From Chitinophaga pinensis (lineage in GTDB: Bacteria; Bacteroidota; Bacteroidia; Chitinophagales; CAIOSU01), in NCBI GenBank assembly GCA_945901065.1, contig CAMDKI010000014.1:1-58031 (forward strand): a DNA stretch of 58,031 nt, written 5' to 3'. Below, one piece after another: positions 1 to 8,127 of the stretch (positions are counted from its first letter, which is position 1; each line of letters begins with the position of its first letter). Both the position numbers and the translations under genes were made by a program. Under the pieces are notes generated by a model, which ran no database searches, was not told the DNA's origin, and was given only the letters and a program-made list of their open reading frames with translations.

Positions 1-306
1 GTGATGGCGATGTATACAATTTCAACGGAACCCAACTTAATCAAGCAGGTAGTTACAACGATACCTTAACAGCTACTAACGGTTGCGATAGTATTGTGAC
101 CTTGCAGCTTACCACATTGCCAACTTTATCGCAAAGCATAAGTGCTCAAATTTGTGATGGCGATGTATACAATTTCAACGGAACCCAACTTAATCAAGCA
201 GGTAGTTACAACGATACCTTAACAGCTACTAACGGTTGCGATAGTATTGTGACCTTGCAGCTTACCACATTGCCAACTTTATCGCAAAGCATTAATGCTC
301 AGATAT
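1..306 (+). repeat. Two near-identical 153-bp direct repeats inside the T9SS protein gene
   Basis: Bases 1-139 are identical to 154-292; the period is 153 bp, or 51 codons. The identity covers third codon positions too, so the duplication is recent or kept uniform by recombination. A third, diverged unit starts near 307. The left limit may lie outside the window. Confidence 0.9.
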
Positions 307-1184
307 GTAACGGTGCTGTATACAATTTCAACGGAACGCAGCTTAACCAAGGTGGTGTTTACTATGACACATTAACAGCATCAACTGGTTGCGATAGTTT
401 AATAACACTTACCTTGCTTACTGTTAATCAACTTACAAGTACCATCAACCAAACTATATGCTTCGGCGACAGCGTACTGCTAAATGGCAACTACTACTCT
501 CAATCAGGCACTTTTGTTGATACGTTGCAAATTAGCGGTGCTTGCGATAGTATTGTAACCCTTAATTTGGTAGTATCTAGTGCGTTGGCCACTACCTTGA
601 ACCAATCTATCTGCTTTGGTGATTCTGCCAGCTATGGAGGCGTAAATTACACAAATGCAGCTACCGTAACAGATACATTAACAGCAAGCACTGGTTGCGA
701 TAGCATTGTTACCTTTACGCTTACCGTGAATACTATAGATACGCCAACTATTTCTCAAAACGGATTTGATTTAAGTACGCAGTCATATCAGAGCTATCAG
801 TGGCAAATTGATGGAGCTGATATTGCTGCGGCAAATGATTCCACCTTTACTGCAGCATCAAATGGGCTCTATACAGTAGTAGTTACCGATATTAATGGTT
901 GCAGTGCTGCATCGTCAACGCTTAACGTAACAGGTGTCGATATTGCTCAAATACTCGATCAACCAATTTCTATTTATCCGAACCCTACTAAAGACGTTTT
1001 AACGATAACCAACCTTCCGGCGCAAATGGTGAAAATGGAAATTTACAATTCCGTTGGGCAACTTGTAACCTCGGGCAACATTAGCAATGGTATTATTGAT
1101 GTGGTGGCATTGCCAGTTGGCTGGTATTTGTTGTCGGTGCACACAAAAGATTCAATCAAACGGATTAAGTTTGTAAAACAGTAA
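1..1184 (+). CDS. T9SS-secreted repeat protein, C-terminal part (5' end outside window)
   Basis: The frame is open at the left edge, so only the last ~394 codons are visible. They hold about five copies of a 45-51 residue unit with the motifs NFNGTQLNQ and GCDSIVTL. An Ig-like stretch follows, and from about base 965 a type A sorting domain with SIYPNPTKDVLTI, GWYLLSV and a basic end (KRIKFVKQ). Known of the family: such proteins pass Sec, then the type IX secretion system, and end on the cell surface or outside. The first ATG in view (96) lies inside a repeat and is not a start. An adhesin or surface role is inferred from the repeats only. The next gene begins 19 bases after the stop. Confidence 0.9.
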   Translation, partial: DGDVYNFNGTQLNQAGSYNDTLTATNGCDSIVTLQLTTLPTLSQSISAQICDGDVYNFNGTQLNQAGSYNDTLTATNGCDSIVTLQLTTLPTLSQSINAQICNGAVYNFNGTQLNQGGVYYDTLTASTGCDSLITLTLLTVNQLTSTINQTICFGDSVLLNGNYYSQSGTFVDTLQISGACDSIVTLNLVVSSALATTLNQSICFGDSASYGGVNYTNAATVTDTLTASTGCDSIVTFTLTVNTIDTPTISQNGFDLSTQSYQSYQWQIDGADIAAANDSTFTAASNGLYTVVVTDINGCSAASSTLNVTGVDIAQILDQPISIYPNPTKDVLTITNLPAQMVKMEIYNSVGQLVTSGNISNGIIDVVALPVGWYLLSVHTKDSIKRIKFVKQ

Positions 1185-1203
1185 GTATCAAACTTAGCAC
1201 CTA

Positions 1204-2565
1204 TTGAAAGGAAAAAGGCTCTATCAGTTAGTTCAAGAATTGAACAAAACAGAGCATCGCCAGTTAGTGAATGCCTGTAAATTATCAGCCGATAAACGTT
1301 CTGCAGCGATTGTTGATTTGCTGCGGAAGCGCAACCTTACGGAGAAATCATTTGAGCAATGGCTGTCCCAATTGGTTAGCTCTTGGAATATTAAAACCCA
1401 AGCGGAACAGGATAAAAACCAACGCAGGTGGGTTGATTTTGCATGCAAGGAAGTTGAAAAACTATTACTCAAAAACCGCCTTGAGGATAGCCATGCCTAC
1501 AACCATGAGCTGTCTAGCATATTTGACCTGCGCAACCACGAAGACCTTACTGCATACTACAACAAAAAGGCGATTGATGAGGCTTCTCAAAAAAACGACT
1601 ACAGTAAACTTATAGCCGAGTATGATATTTCGCTGCGTTGGTTGGGACGAAATCAAAGCAAAGCCAATATTGCTAAAATTGCCGAGCTACTTATGTTGCG
1701 CAAAGAGGTTACTGAGTTGCACTACCATGAGAACATGTCTTACTTCTATTCGGTAAGTTCGGCCTTGTATATCGATAATCCGGGGGATGTTTCGTACAAA
1801 CGGATTGTGCCAGCTCCAACTGAGTTTAACGCGTTAAAAAAGACGGCAAAAGATGAATACAGTCTTATCCTTTACATGCTTGCAGAAGCTCGATTTCATT
1901 TTTATCAACCAAAGAAGTTCGAAAGTCTGCTTACTGATGCAATGGTAAGTATTGAAAATGCGAAACTGGATGAGAAATCGAAAATATTGCTTCAGCGAAA
2001 TTGGCTTTATCTTAGAATAACAGGCGGTATTTATTATCAATATCCATTAGGGCAAATGATAGATGATGCTAGTCGAATGTTCAATATACAATTGAAGTAC
2101 AAAATGCATGATACCATAGGATTTTTCTTCTTGCTCTTTTTTTTGTTGTTGAAAGGAGATATTGAATCTTATGAGGGTTTGTTGCGCAAACATAGGGCTA
2201 GTTTTTTTACCGACGACAGTAACGATTACTTGCATTTTTTGCAAGCGCTTAAGTGCTATTTAAAAGGTGAAATAAAGCAGGCTATTGGCTTGTTGATGCA
2301 TACTTCTTATTCGCAAAGTAGCTATATAGCCACATGGAGCAGGTTGCTAGAAATTAAAATCCATCTTGAAGAAGGTGATATTCGTTTTACACGAGTGTTG
2401 CTGATTAGGGCGAAAAGGTTGCTCAAAATAAGTAAGCGTCAAAGACTGCTTTATGAACCTGCTAGTGCAACAATTTCGGCACTAGGGGCTATTGTTAAAG
2501 GTCAGCCAGCTATTAATGATGGTGCAGCCTTTCAATACTATCATTTTATTTTGCAAAATAGATAG
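1204..2565 (+). CDS. Conserved alpha-helical protein of unknown function
   Basis: 453 residues, no signal peptide, rich in Leu, Lys and Glu and predicted almost entirely helical, as in TPR-like solenoids. The opening KGKRLYQLVQELNKTEHRQL resembles the start of a large Bacteroidota family of uncharacterised helical proteins (SxRLYxLIxSLxxxEKR), recalled from memory. The start used is TTG at 1204; no ATG or clear ribosome binding site lies between it and the upstream stop, and the next in-frame Met is far inside the conserved start. It follows the T9SS protein gene closely and may be cotranscribed. A function cannot be assigned. Confidence 0.75.
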   Translation: MKGKRLYQLVQELNKTEHRQLVNACKLSADKRSAAIVDLLRKRNLTEKSFEQWLSQLVSSWNIKTQAEQDKNQRRWVDFACKEVEKLLLKNRLEDSHAYNHELSSIFDLRNHEDLTAYYNKKAIDEASQKNDYSKLIAEYDISLRWLGRNQSKANIAKIAELLMLRKEVTELHYHENMSYFYSVSSALYIDNPGDVSYKRIVPAPTEFNALKKTAKDEYSLILYMLAEARFHFYQPKKFESLLTDAMVSIENAKLDEKSKILLQRNWLYLRITGGIYYQYPLGQMIDDASRMFNIQLKYKMHDTIGFFFLLFFLLLKGDIESYEGLLRKHRASFFTDDSNDYLHFLQALKCYLKGEIKQAIGLLMHTSYSQSSYIATWSRLLEIKIHLEEGDIRFTRVLLIRAKRLLKISKRQRLLYEPASATISALGAIVKGQPAINDGAAFQYYHFILQNR

Positions 2566-2646
2566 GGCAAATTGGGTAATGTTTGCATGGAGTTAATGGA
2601 TTTAGGAATGCCATTTGCGTAGATTGAGAAACTTAATTATCTGATT

Positions 2647-3477
2647 ATGAAAATACTACCTCTACTTTTAGTTTTTGTTGTCCTGCATCTAATAGTAGTT
2701 GGTCAAAATGTTGGTATAAATTCCAGCACACCACAAACAAGGTTAGAAGTAAATGGTGCAATTAGTTCTACTCCATCAACAGTATCAGCTGGAAATAGTA
2801 TTGCCATACCCGCAAATGTATCAATTGTAATGATAACAGATGATGGCACATCAGCAAGCAACAGTATTAGCGTAGCATCGCCTAAGGAAGGACAATATCT
2901 CACCATTTATAATGCCGACGCCCATACCGCTACATTTTCTGGTAACAATATTACAGGCGCCACCGGTGTTGCAACTTTTGTATATATAGGCAGTGGTTGG
3001 AGGTTAATTGCAAATAACTCAATTGCTGCGGCTGGTACTGGCGGTTACGTAATTTTGTTGGGGCACAGCAATACTTCTCTTGTCGCAAGCAATACATACG
3101 TTGCTGGTGCGTCGTTTGATTTGCCCGCAATCACTTTATTCAATGATCGTCCGTCTAGGCGAGGGCAAGTGCCTACAGCGGGGCAAATTAAAAGTGTACA
3201 AGTAAATAGTTATGTTACTGGCACTTTGGCCGGCGCAACCAACGATAGCTATACCATGCGGATAAGAAATATTACTCAAAACACCACTCAGGACTTTGTT
3301 ACAAATTTTGGCCTCAGCTCCGGAAACCTTTCCAGCCAATCTCGAATGGATAATTATACACTTCCGACACCCATGAATGTTAATGCAGGTGACGTGATAC
3401 AAGTGCAAATTTTAACCCCAGCCTGGACCACTGCACCAACAGGCGTTTACCAAAAGTTCAACGTTTATATTGAGTAG
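2647..3477 (+). CDS. Secreted beta-rich protein of unknown function
   Basis: 276 residues. It begins with a Sec signal peptide (MKILPLLLVFVVLHLIVVGQ) followed by NVGINSSTPQTRLEVNGAI. This NVGINxxxPxxxLxVNG motif is common just after the signal in Bacteroidota surface proteins, and also in phage tail-fibre-like proteins. The rest is rich in Gly, Thr, Ser and Asn and looks beta-structured, with no catalytic motif. No T9SS sorting domain is present at the C-terminus, which ends in QKFNVYIE. It is probably exported to the periplasm or surface. The upstream gap (2566-2646) contains no further gene. Confidence 0.75.
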   Translation: MKILPLLLVFVVLHLIVVGQNVGINSSTPQTRLEVNGAISSTPSTVSAGNSIAIPANVSIVMITDDGTSASNSISVASPKEGQYLTIYNADAHTATFSGNNITGATGVATFVYIGSGWRLIANNSIAAAGTGGYVILLGHSNTSLVASNTYVAGASFDLPAITLFNDRPSRRGQVPTAGQIKSVQVNSYVTGTLAGATNDSYTMRIRNITQNTTQDFVTNFGLSSGNLSSQSRMDNYTLPTPMNVNAGDVIQVQILTPAWTTAPTGVYQKFNVYIE

Positions 3478-3506
3478 TTTTTTGTTTTAAAACAACTGCA
3501 ATTAAG

Positions 3507-3770
3507 TAAGATGGTTCTATTGCCGTATGCCTTAGGCGGTTTTTTTGCGCCATATTACGGACAACCACTTTTAAAGTCAAGTATTATCGTTTGGCACTGT
3601 AATGAATGGTCCCTATTGGCATGGTTGCATGTTATGCAAATAGTTTCAAGTTAGCATAGTGCGGTGGCGGGTAATGGTTTTGTAAACCCATTGCCAGGGC
3701 CGGCTCTGTTGGACAGCCTGCCAACAGTAATTGCTCGTAGGTCAGAATTTACCTCTGAGCAGAGGGCGTA
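3507..3770 (+). repeat. Dispersed intergenic repeat, family 1, copy D (forward)
   Basis: About 260 bp that match, in reverse complement, the region 13303-13572. Shared blocks include ATTGCCGyATGCCTyAGG, a T-run then GCG, ATCGTTTGGCAC, TTGGCATGGTT, ATGTTATGCAAATAGTTT, GGCTCTGTTGG and, at the gene-proximal end, CGTAGGTC..GAA with GAGCAG-purine-GGG. Small hairpins are present (GTTGG/CCAAC, AGGT/ACCT). It fills most of the non-coding stretch 3478-3824 and lies just before the accessory block that starts at 3825. No ORF is supported here. Confidence 0.8.
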
Positions 3771-3824
3771 ATTAACGTCGTTAACCGCTCTAATTAAGTA
3801 TAAATTTCAATAATTTTGGTGAGT

Positions 3825-4475
3825 ATGGAAAGACTCAAATCATTAGACCCTCCTCACAAGGGATTGCGCAATGCCCTTTGTAAGCTTGCATTAATTGCTG
3901 GCAAAACCAATTACGCTTCAACAACCGGCGTGGAACAGTTGCAACTCATTGCAAAAGAAGTTTTTCATCTTTTGAGTGACCATACAGCAACTGAAAATAA
4001 ATTCATCCTTGCTCCACTTGAAAAAGTAAATCCATCTTTTACCAAAGGTTATTATGCTCATCATTTGGAGATTGAACGAATCGAACAACAATTACTTGAT
4101 CGAATTATGTCGCTGAGAGGGCAACAAACAAGTGACCTTGGCCATCAATTGTATTTGGATATTTGCCAATTTCAGTCTTATTATCTCCAGCATATTAATG
4201 AGGAGGATGTTACGCTGGAAGCGGAGATGCAGAAGTATTTTACCGATGAAGAGTTAATGCAACATCAAGTTGCTATTATGGGCGAAATGAGTTTTGAAAC
4301 TTTGCTGTTGTGGTTTAAGTACATTGTTCCTGCCAGAAGGCCAGCAGAAAATGCTCAGGTTCTTACAGGTTTTAAATCAGCAGTTCCGGAAGTTGCCTTT
4401 AATGCAGTTATCGAAATCATTAAAAATGAGGTTAGCGAAGAAGAACTTCATGAAATTTTATCAATGATAAAATGA
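3825..4475 (+). CDS. Hemerythrin-like (HHE domain) protein
   Basis: 216 residues from the ATG at 3825; a TTG nine bases upstream is in frame but less likely. The helical sequence carries the spaced His/Glu ligands expected of a hemerythrin-like four-helix bundle: His11, His53 with Glu57 (HTATENKF), His79-His80 with Glu82, and His123 with Glu126-Glu127 (QHINEED). Known roles of the superfamily are di-iron oxygen, NO or iron handling; which one applies here is unknown. The stop overlaps the next gene by four bases (ATGA), so the two are translationally coupled. The gene is visibly more AT-rich than the housekeeping genes nearby and opens the repeat-bracketed block. Confidence 0.75.
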   Translation: MERLKSLDPPHKGLRNALCKLALIAGKTNYASTTGVEQLQLIAKEVFHLLSDHTATENKFILAPLEKVNPSFTKGYYAHHLEIERIEQQLLDRIMSLRGQQTSDLGHQLYLDICQFQSYYLQHINEEDVTLEAEMQKYFTDEELMQHQVAIMGEMSFETLLLWFKYIVPARRPAENAQVLTGFKSAVPEVAFNAVIEIIKNEVSEEELHEILSMIK

Positions 4476-5338
4476 AAATTAACTTAAGCGAAATAACGAT
4501 TCAAAAAATTACTAAACCTGACTTAATTATCTTGATTGGTTGGGCTTCTGAAGAGGGTTGGAATCCAGGAAAACATGATGGAGATGTTTTTTGGCATACA
4601 GACCCTGACGGGTTTTATGGTGTTAAAATGGGCGATAAGTTAATTGCTGGAGGGGCCATTATATCGTATGGGGGAGATTTTGGATTTATGGGAATTTTTA
4701 TTGTGCATAACCAATATAGAAGCAAAGGTATCGGCAATAAGCTTTGGCATGAACGAAAGAATGTATTGATAGGCAGACTTAAAGAAAATGCGGCCATAGG
4801 AATGGATGGCGTTCTGGCTATGCAACCCTTTTATCATAATGGAGGATTCAACATTGCTTTTCGAGATGAACGATATGAATTTTATGGTAAAGGATATACT
4901 TATTCAGATAATGTATCAACGATTGTAAGCGAAGATTTTGACGATATTTTGAAATACGATTGTCTACACTTCGGATTTCAACGAACACAGTTTCTAAACC
5001 AATGGTTGATAATGCCTGAAAGTAAGGCGATAAAGTACAAGGAAGGCAATGAAATTGTAGGATACGCAGTAATCAGGAAAGCCGAAAAGGGATATAAAAT
5101 AGGTCCTCTTTTTGCACAGAATGATACAATAGCAGGAGAGTTGCTAAAGTGCTGTCTGAGCCATGGTTCAGAAGATTCAGTGTTTCTAGATATTCCTACA
5201 ATCAATGAAAATGCAATGAACTTGGTTAGGAATTATGATGGAAAGTACATTTTTGAATGCGCAAGGATGTATCATGGGCAAGCTCCCAATATTCCCATCA
5301 ACCATATTTACGGAATTACAAGTTTTGAACTTGGATAA
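4472..5338 (+). CDS. GNAT N-acetyltransferase, two-domain type
   Basis: 288 residues. The N-terminal half is a GNAT domain; the acetyl-CoA loop is QYRSKGIG (81-88), preceded by the beta-strand GFMGIFIV. The C-terminal ~130 residues fit the second domain seen in YitH-like acetyltransferases (GYAVIRKAEKGYKIGPL motif). It presumably transfers an acetyl group from acetyl-CoA to a small amine or protein; the substrate is unknown. It overlaps the hemerythrin-like gene by four bases and is followed after 33 bases by the deformylase homologue, so the three probably form one transcript. Base composition is AT-rich like its two neighbours. Confidence 0.85.
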   Translation: MKINLSEITIQKITKPDLIILIGWASEEGWNPGKHDGDVFWHTDPDGFYGVKMGDKLIAGGAIISYGGDFGFMGIFIVHNQYRSKGIGNKLWHERKNVLIGRLKENAAIGMDGVLAMQPFYHNGGFNIAFRDERYEFYGKGYTYSDNVSTIVSEDFDDILKYDCLHFGFQRTQFLNQWLIMPESKAIKYKEGNEIVGYAVIRKAEKGYKIGPLFAQNDTIAGELLKCCLSHGSEDSVFLDIPTINENAMNLVRNYDGKYIFECARMYHGQAPNIPINHIYGITSFELG

Positions 5339-5371
5339 ACAATCATCATAATTTTAATTTGTTGCCAACCC

Positions 5372-6136
5372 ATGAAATATAGCATTACAACGATTTGTGT
5401 TTTTCTTGTTTTATTGAGCTTATCTAAATGCACAACTATGAATTCAACACTTTCTCTTGCAATCCCTAAAACAGAAATTCATATACTACAACAGATTCCT
5501 TCTGGTGATCATTCCAGAACCGAAAGTGCTTTGTACTTGCCACCTAGAATGATAAAGGAAAAAGAGTTCAACACAAAGAATCTTAATCAAATCTTAGATA
5601 GCATGTACTCGGTCATGCTAAGGAAAGCTGGTGTAGGCATAGCTGCAAATCAAATTGGCAAACGACTTCAAATGTTTATAATTGAAGCCAAAGCAGACAA
5701 TCCTCGATATAAGGTACTAGGACCTGTTGCTAAACAAGTTTTCATCAATCCGAGAATTACAAAAGTGTCTGATCAACGAATGAATTTTTGGCATGGATGT
5801 TTGAGTGCCGAAGGAAAAGAGAGGGGTAATGTAGCAACTTATGAGTGGATAGAGTATGAATGCCGCGATGAAAGAGGGAATATCCACAAAGCAAGGTTAG
5901 ACGGATTTGGCGCAGTTATCTTTCAACATGAATTCAAGCATCTTTTAAATGGCACCTACCTTGATGTTGCAAAAGAGTTTATGCCTAAAGCTGAATTAGA
6001 CTATCAAATTGGCATCGGTAAAGTTCCTTTTTTCAGTGTTACCAATAATTCTTTACCATTGCTACTAGGGGATTATAAAGTTGGAGAATCCTTAGACGAA
6101 TATCATTCTAGGATAAAGCTTTCAATCACTGAATAA
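5372..6136 (+). CDS. Peptide deformylase homologue with an N-terminal export signal
   Basis: 254 residues. All three deformylase motifs are present: GVGIAANQ (87-94), HGCLS (141-145) and QHEFKHL (185-191), with metal ligands Cys143, His186, His190 and catalytic Glu187 intact. Deviations are His for Glu in EGCLS and Lys for Asp in HEFDH. Unlike the cytoplasmic Def enzyme it starts with a hydrophobic segment ending in LSLSKC, which could be a signal peptide or an imperfect lipobox (Lys before Cys is unusual). A later Met at residue 23 would remove it, but nothing marks that as a start. Cytoplasmic deformylation would make little sense after export, so the substrate is unclear. It is the last gene of the AT-rich block. 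Confidence 0.8.
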   Translation: MKYSITTICVFLVLLSLSKCTTMNSTLSLAIPKTEIHILQQIPSGDHSRTESALYLPPRMIKEKEFNTKNLNQILDSMYSVMLRKAGVGIAANQIGKRLQMFIIEAKADNPRYKVLGPVAKQVFINPRITKVSDQRMNFWHGCLSAEGKERGNVATYEWIEYECRDERGNIHKARLDGFGAVIFQHEFKHLLNGTYLDVAKEFMPKAELDYQIGIGKVPFFSVTNNSLPLLLGDYKVGESLDEYHSRIKLSITE

Positions 6137-6224
6137 GCATTATGTAAATGATGAAACGCTGGCTATTATGCACCTATCTGCAGCAAGTAAGCATCTGTGC
6201 CTTAAACAACCTCAATATCAAGCA

Positions 6225-6405
6225 CTTTAATCATCCCCTTTATTGCTCGCAGGCTATTTTAGGCCTGCGTACAATTTATAGTGGTAGGCGCAGCCTACTT
6301 TTACTCCTTACCGGAAACCAAGGTGGGTTGTGAGGCTGCCAAAGCGCTTCCCTTGCTACCGTACCGTTTTATAAGACATGCCAAGCCACAGGCAAGTTTT
6401 TGTTT
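6225..6405 (-). repeat. Dispersed intergenic repeat, family 1, copy A (reverse)
   Basis: The core at 6245-6300 contains two hairpins, GCAGGC/GCCTGC and GTAGGC-gca-GCCTAC, and matches the reverse complement of 12605-12672 almost base for base. The match then weakens towards 6400 (a CTTGGCATG block in reverse complement). It begins ~90 bp after the stop of the deformylase homologue with its hairpin end towards that gene. The rest of 6137-6478 shows no gene. Confidence 0.75.
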
Positions 6406-6478
6406 GCGGATAGACATAATCAAGTTTGCACCTTTCCAAGTATTTTTAGTGGTTTTTTGCAACGTGTAAACGTTAAAG

Positions 6479-6513
6479 AAAAAAACCCCGACAACTCAGT
6501 GAGCGTCAGGGTT
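6479..6513 (-). terminator. Rho-independent terminator of the tRNA-Cys transcript
   Basis: On the minus strand AACCCTGAC pairs with GTCGGGGTT (one G-T pair) and is followed by seven T. It lies 17 bases beyond the tRNA 3' end. Confidence 0.85.
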
Positions 6514-6529
6514 CCAGCAAATTAATGCG

Positions 6530-6600
6530 AGGTCGGGAGCGGATTCGAACCGCTGTACGAGCTTTTGCAGAGCTCTGCCTAGCCACTCGGCCACCCGACC
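6530..6600 (-). tRNA. tRNA-Cys (anticodon GCA)
   Basis: On the minus strand it starts GGTCGGG and closes with CCCGACC, a perfect 7-bp acceptor stem. The anticodon loop CTGCAAA gives GCA, and the T arm is GCGGTTCGAATCCGC. The discriminator base is U, as expected for tRNA-Cys. CCA is not encoded and must be added after transcription. Confidence 0.95.
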
Positions 6601-6660
6601 CTATATTGGGTCAGCAAATGTACAAAATTTACGGGTTTTTACAACCCGCGCCCAAAAATC

Positions 6661-7020
6661 CTAAAATGTTTTTTCGACCTCTACATATACCCGCTCTATA
6701 TCGCCGGCTATCGGCGGGTTCAGTTTGCTTATACGCACCCGCATCCACTTTAGTTCCTTATACCTATCGGCCGAGGCATCTATAATGCGCTGTGCTAGCC
6801 TTTCGAGCAAATATTGCTTGCTGCCTTCCATCACCCCTTTTACCAGCTTATATACCACTTCGTAGTTTATGGTGCCTTCCAGGTTATCGTGTTGGGCAGC
6901 TTCGCTAAAATCAGCTTCAAGGTATACATCAATCCTGAAACGATTGCCCACTTCTCGCTCCTGCGGGTAGTACCCGTGGTGTGCAAAAAAGCTCAATCCT
7001 TCAAGTGCAATGATTCCCAA
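6661..7020 (-). CDS. folB: Dihydroneopterin aldolase
   Basis: 119 residues, the normal FolB length. The N-terminal GIIALEGLSFFAHHGYYPQE, the central INYEVVYKLV and the C-terminal RISKLNPPI with its catalytic Lys are typical. The enzyme cleaves 7,8-dihydroneopterin to 6-hydroxymethyl-dihydropterin and glycolaldehyde in folate synthesis, in the cytoplasm as an octamer. The start is TTG at 7020, since no ATG lies upstream in frame before low-complexity spacer sequence. No other folate gene is adjacent. Confidence 0.93.
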   Translation of the reverse strand: MGIIALEGLSFFAHHGYYPQEREVGNRFRIDVYLEADFSEAAQHDNLEGTINYEVVYKLVKGVMEGSKQYLLERLAQRIIDASADRYKELKWMRVRISKLNPPIAGDIERVYVEVEKTF

Positions 7021-7136
7021 AACAGTAACAGATATGAGATAACAGATGACAAATTATAAACAACAGATAGCAAATCACAGATAGAAAAGAAACAGTTTAA
7101 CGTTTCACATCTTCCATCTTATATCTGTTCTCTACC
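7019..7136. repeat. Low-complexity spacer based on ACAGAT(A) units
   Basis: Between folB and the DUF2795 gene the sequence is a degenerate repetition of AACAGATA, GATAACAGATGAC and AAATCACAGATAG, with the complementary TTATATCTGTTCTC near its right end. It is one of about a dozen simple-sequence spacers in the window, each built on a different short word. Confidence 0.7.
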
Positions 7137-7358
7137 TTAGTATTCGTCTTCGTTAAAGAAAAAGTCGTCGCTAGTAGGGTAATCGGGCCAAATGTCCTCA
7201 ATACCTTCATAAATTTCGCCTTCGTCTTCAAGCTCTTGGAGGTTCTCGATTACCTCGATAGGTGCGCCAGAGCGGATAGCATAATCAATTAACTCGTCTT
7301 TAGTTGACGGCCAAGGTGCATCTTCCAAATGTGAGGCAAGCTCAAGTGTCCAGTACAT
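7137..7358 (-). CDS. DUF2795 family small acidic protein
   Basis: 73 residues starting MYWTLELASHLEDAPWPSTK and ending in the very acidic DDFFFNEDEY. The pattern TKDELIDYAIRSGAP followed by VIENLQELED is the DUF2795 signature, conserved throughout Bacteroidota as a small cytoplasmic protein. Its function is unknown. It stands alone, with low-complexity spacer on its 3' side and an ATG at 7358. Confidence 0.9.
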   Translation of the reverse strand: MYWTLELASHLEDAPWPSTKDELIDYAIRSGAPIEVIENLQELEDEGEIYEGIEDIWPDYPTSDDFFFNEDEY

Positions 7359-7471
7359 AGTGAACCTGTTTTTTATTAAGGTGCAAATATAGAATTATTC
7401 TCAGTCTGTCAAAACGTAAGCGGCGCTAAAAAGTTTCGGCCTACGAAAATATATTATAAACCCTTGTGCCA

Positions 7472-8023
7472 CTAGCCTTTACGTGGCGCCCAAGTTATCT
7501 CTTCTGCTCCATCGTTGTGCGCCAAATACCTTGACAATACAAATAAATGGTCGCTAAGACGGTTCATATACTGTATTACGAGGGAATCTACCACATCTTT
7601 TTCCGATAAATCTACGATCAAACGTTCGGCTCGGCGGCATACACAACGTGCCACATGGCAGTAGCTAGCGGCAAGGTGCCCACCTGGCAAAATGAAGTTT
7701 TTCAACTCAGGCAAGGTTTCGTTCATGCGGTCTATGTCTAGCTCCAGGGTTTCCACATCGGCTGGCTTTAGGTCGGGCAATATCATTTTGCTGTGCTCCG
7801 GTTCGGCAGCCAATGCCGAGCCTACGGTAAACAAGCGGTCTTGTATTTCTTTCAGCAAAGTCTTTACGGCGTCGTTGGCGGTCATGTCGCGTATTACGCC
7901 CAGCCAAGAGTTCAGCTCATCTACTGTGCCATAAGCCTCTATACGCATGTGGTGCTTCGGTACACGGGTACCGCCAATTAGAGATGTTTTTCCCTTATCA
8001 CCTTTTCGGGTATAGATTTTCAT
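7472..8023 (-). CDS. pduO: ATP:cob(I)alamin adenosyltransferase, PduO type
   Basis: 183 residues, the usual size. The N-terminal MKIYTRKGDKGKTSLIGG is the ATP-binding signature of PduO/MMAB enzymes, and YGTVDELNSWLG and a C-terminal RLSDHLFVLSRY are also diagnostic. It transfers the adenosyl group of ATP to cob(I)alamin, making coenzyme B12 in the cytoplasm. The likely client in this window is methylmalonyl-CoA mutase at 46555-48690, about 38 kb away. No cobalamin-riboswitch-like structure is obvious upstream in 8024-8127. Confidence 0.93.
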   Translation of the reverse strand: MKIYTRKGDKGKTSLIGGTRVPKHHMRIEAYGTVDELNSWLGVIRDMTANDAVKTLLKEIQDRLFTVGSALAAEPEHSKMILPDLKPADVETLELDIDRMNETLPELKNFILPGGHLAASYCHVARCVCRRAERLIVDLSEKDVVDSLVIQYMNRLSDHLFVLSRYLAHNDGAEEITWAPRKG

Positions 8024-8127
8024 GTTGCGCGCAATATGTTCCCTAAGGTAATAAACGAAATGGGCATATTGTTCAATATGCGCTTGTGGATATGTGGAAT
8101 ACTGCTAAAAGAGAGTATTAACGGAGG

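Noticed and set aside
1..420. Regular 153-bp repeats as a possible CRISPR array
   Set aside because: The repeats are coding, in frame and contiguous, with no unique spacers. No cas genes are present in the window.
2647..3477. Prophage tail fibre on the basis of the NVGINSSTP motif
   Set aside because: No other phage gene is nearby, and the motif is common in ordinary Bacteroidota exported proteins.
6148..6469. Two overlapping plus-strand ORFs of about 60 codons after the deformylase homologue
   Set aside because: They cover the palindromic repeat copy A, have no family match and differ from the composition of the real genes.
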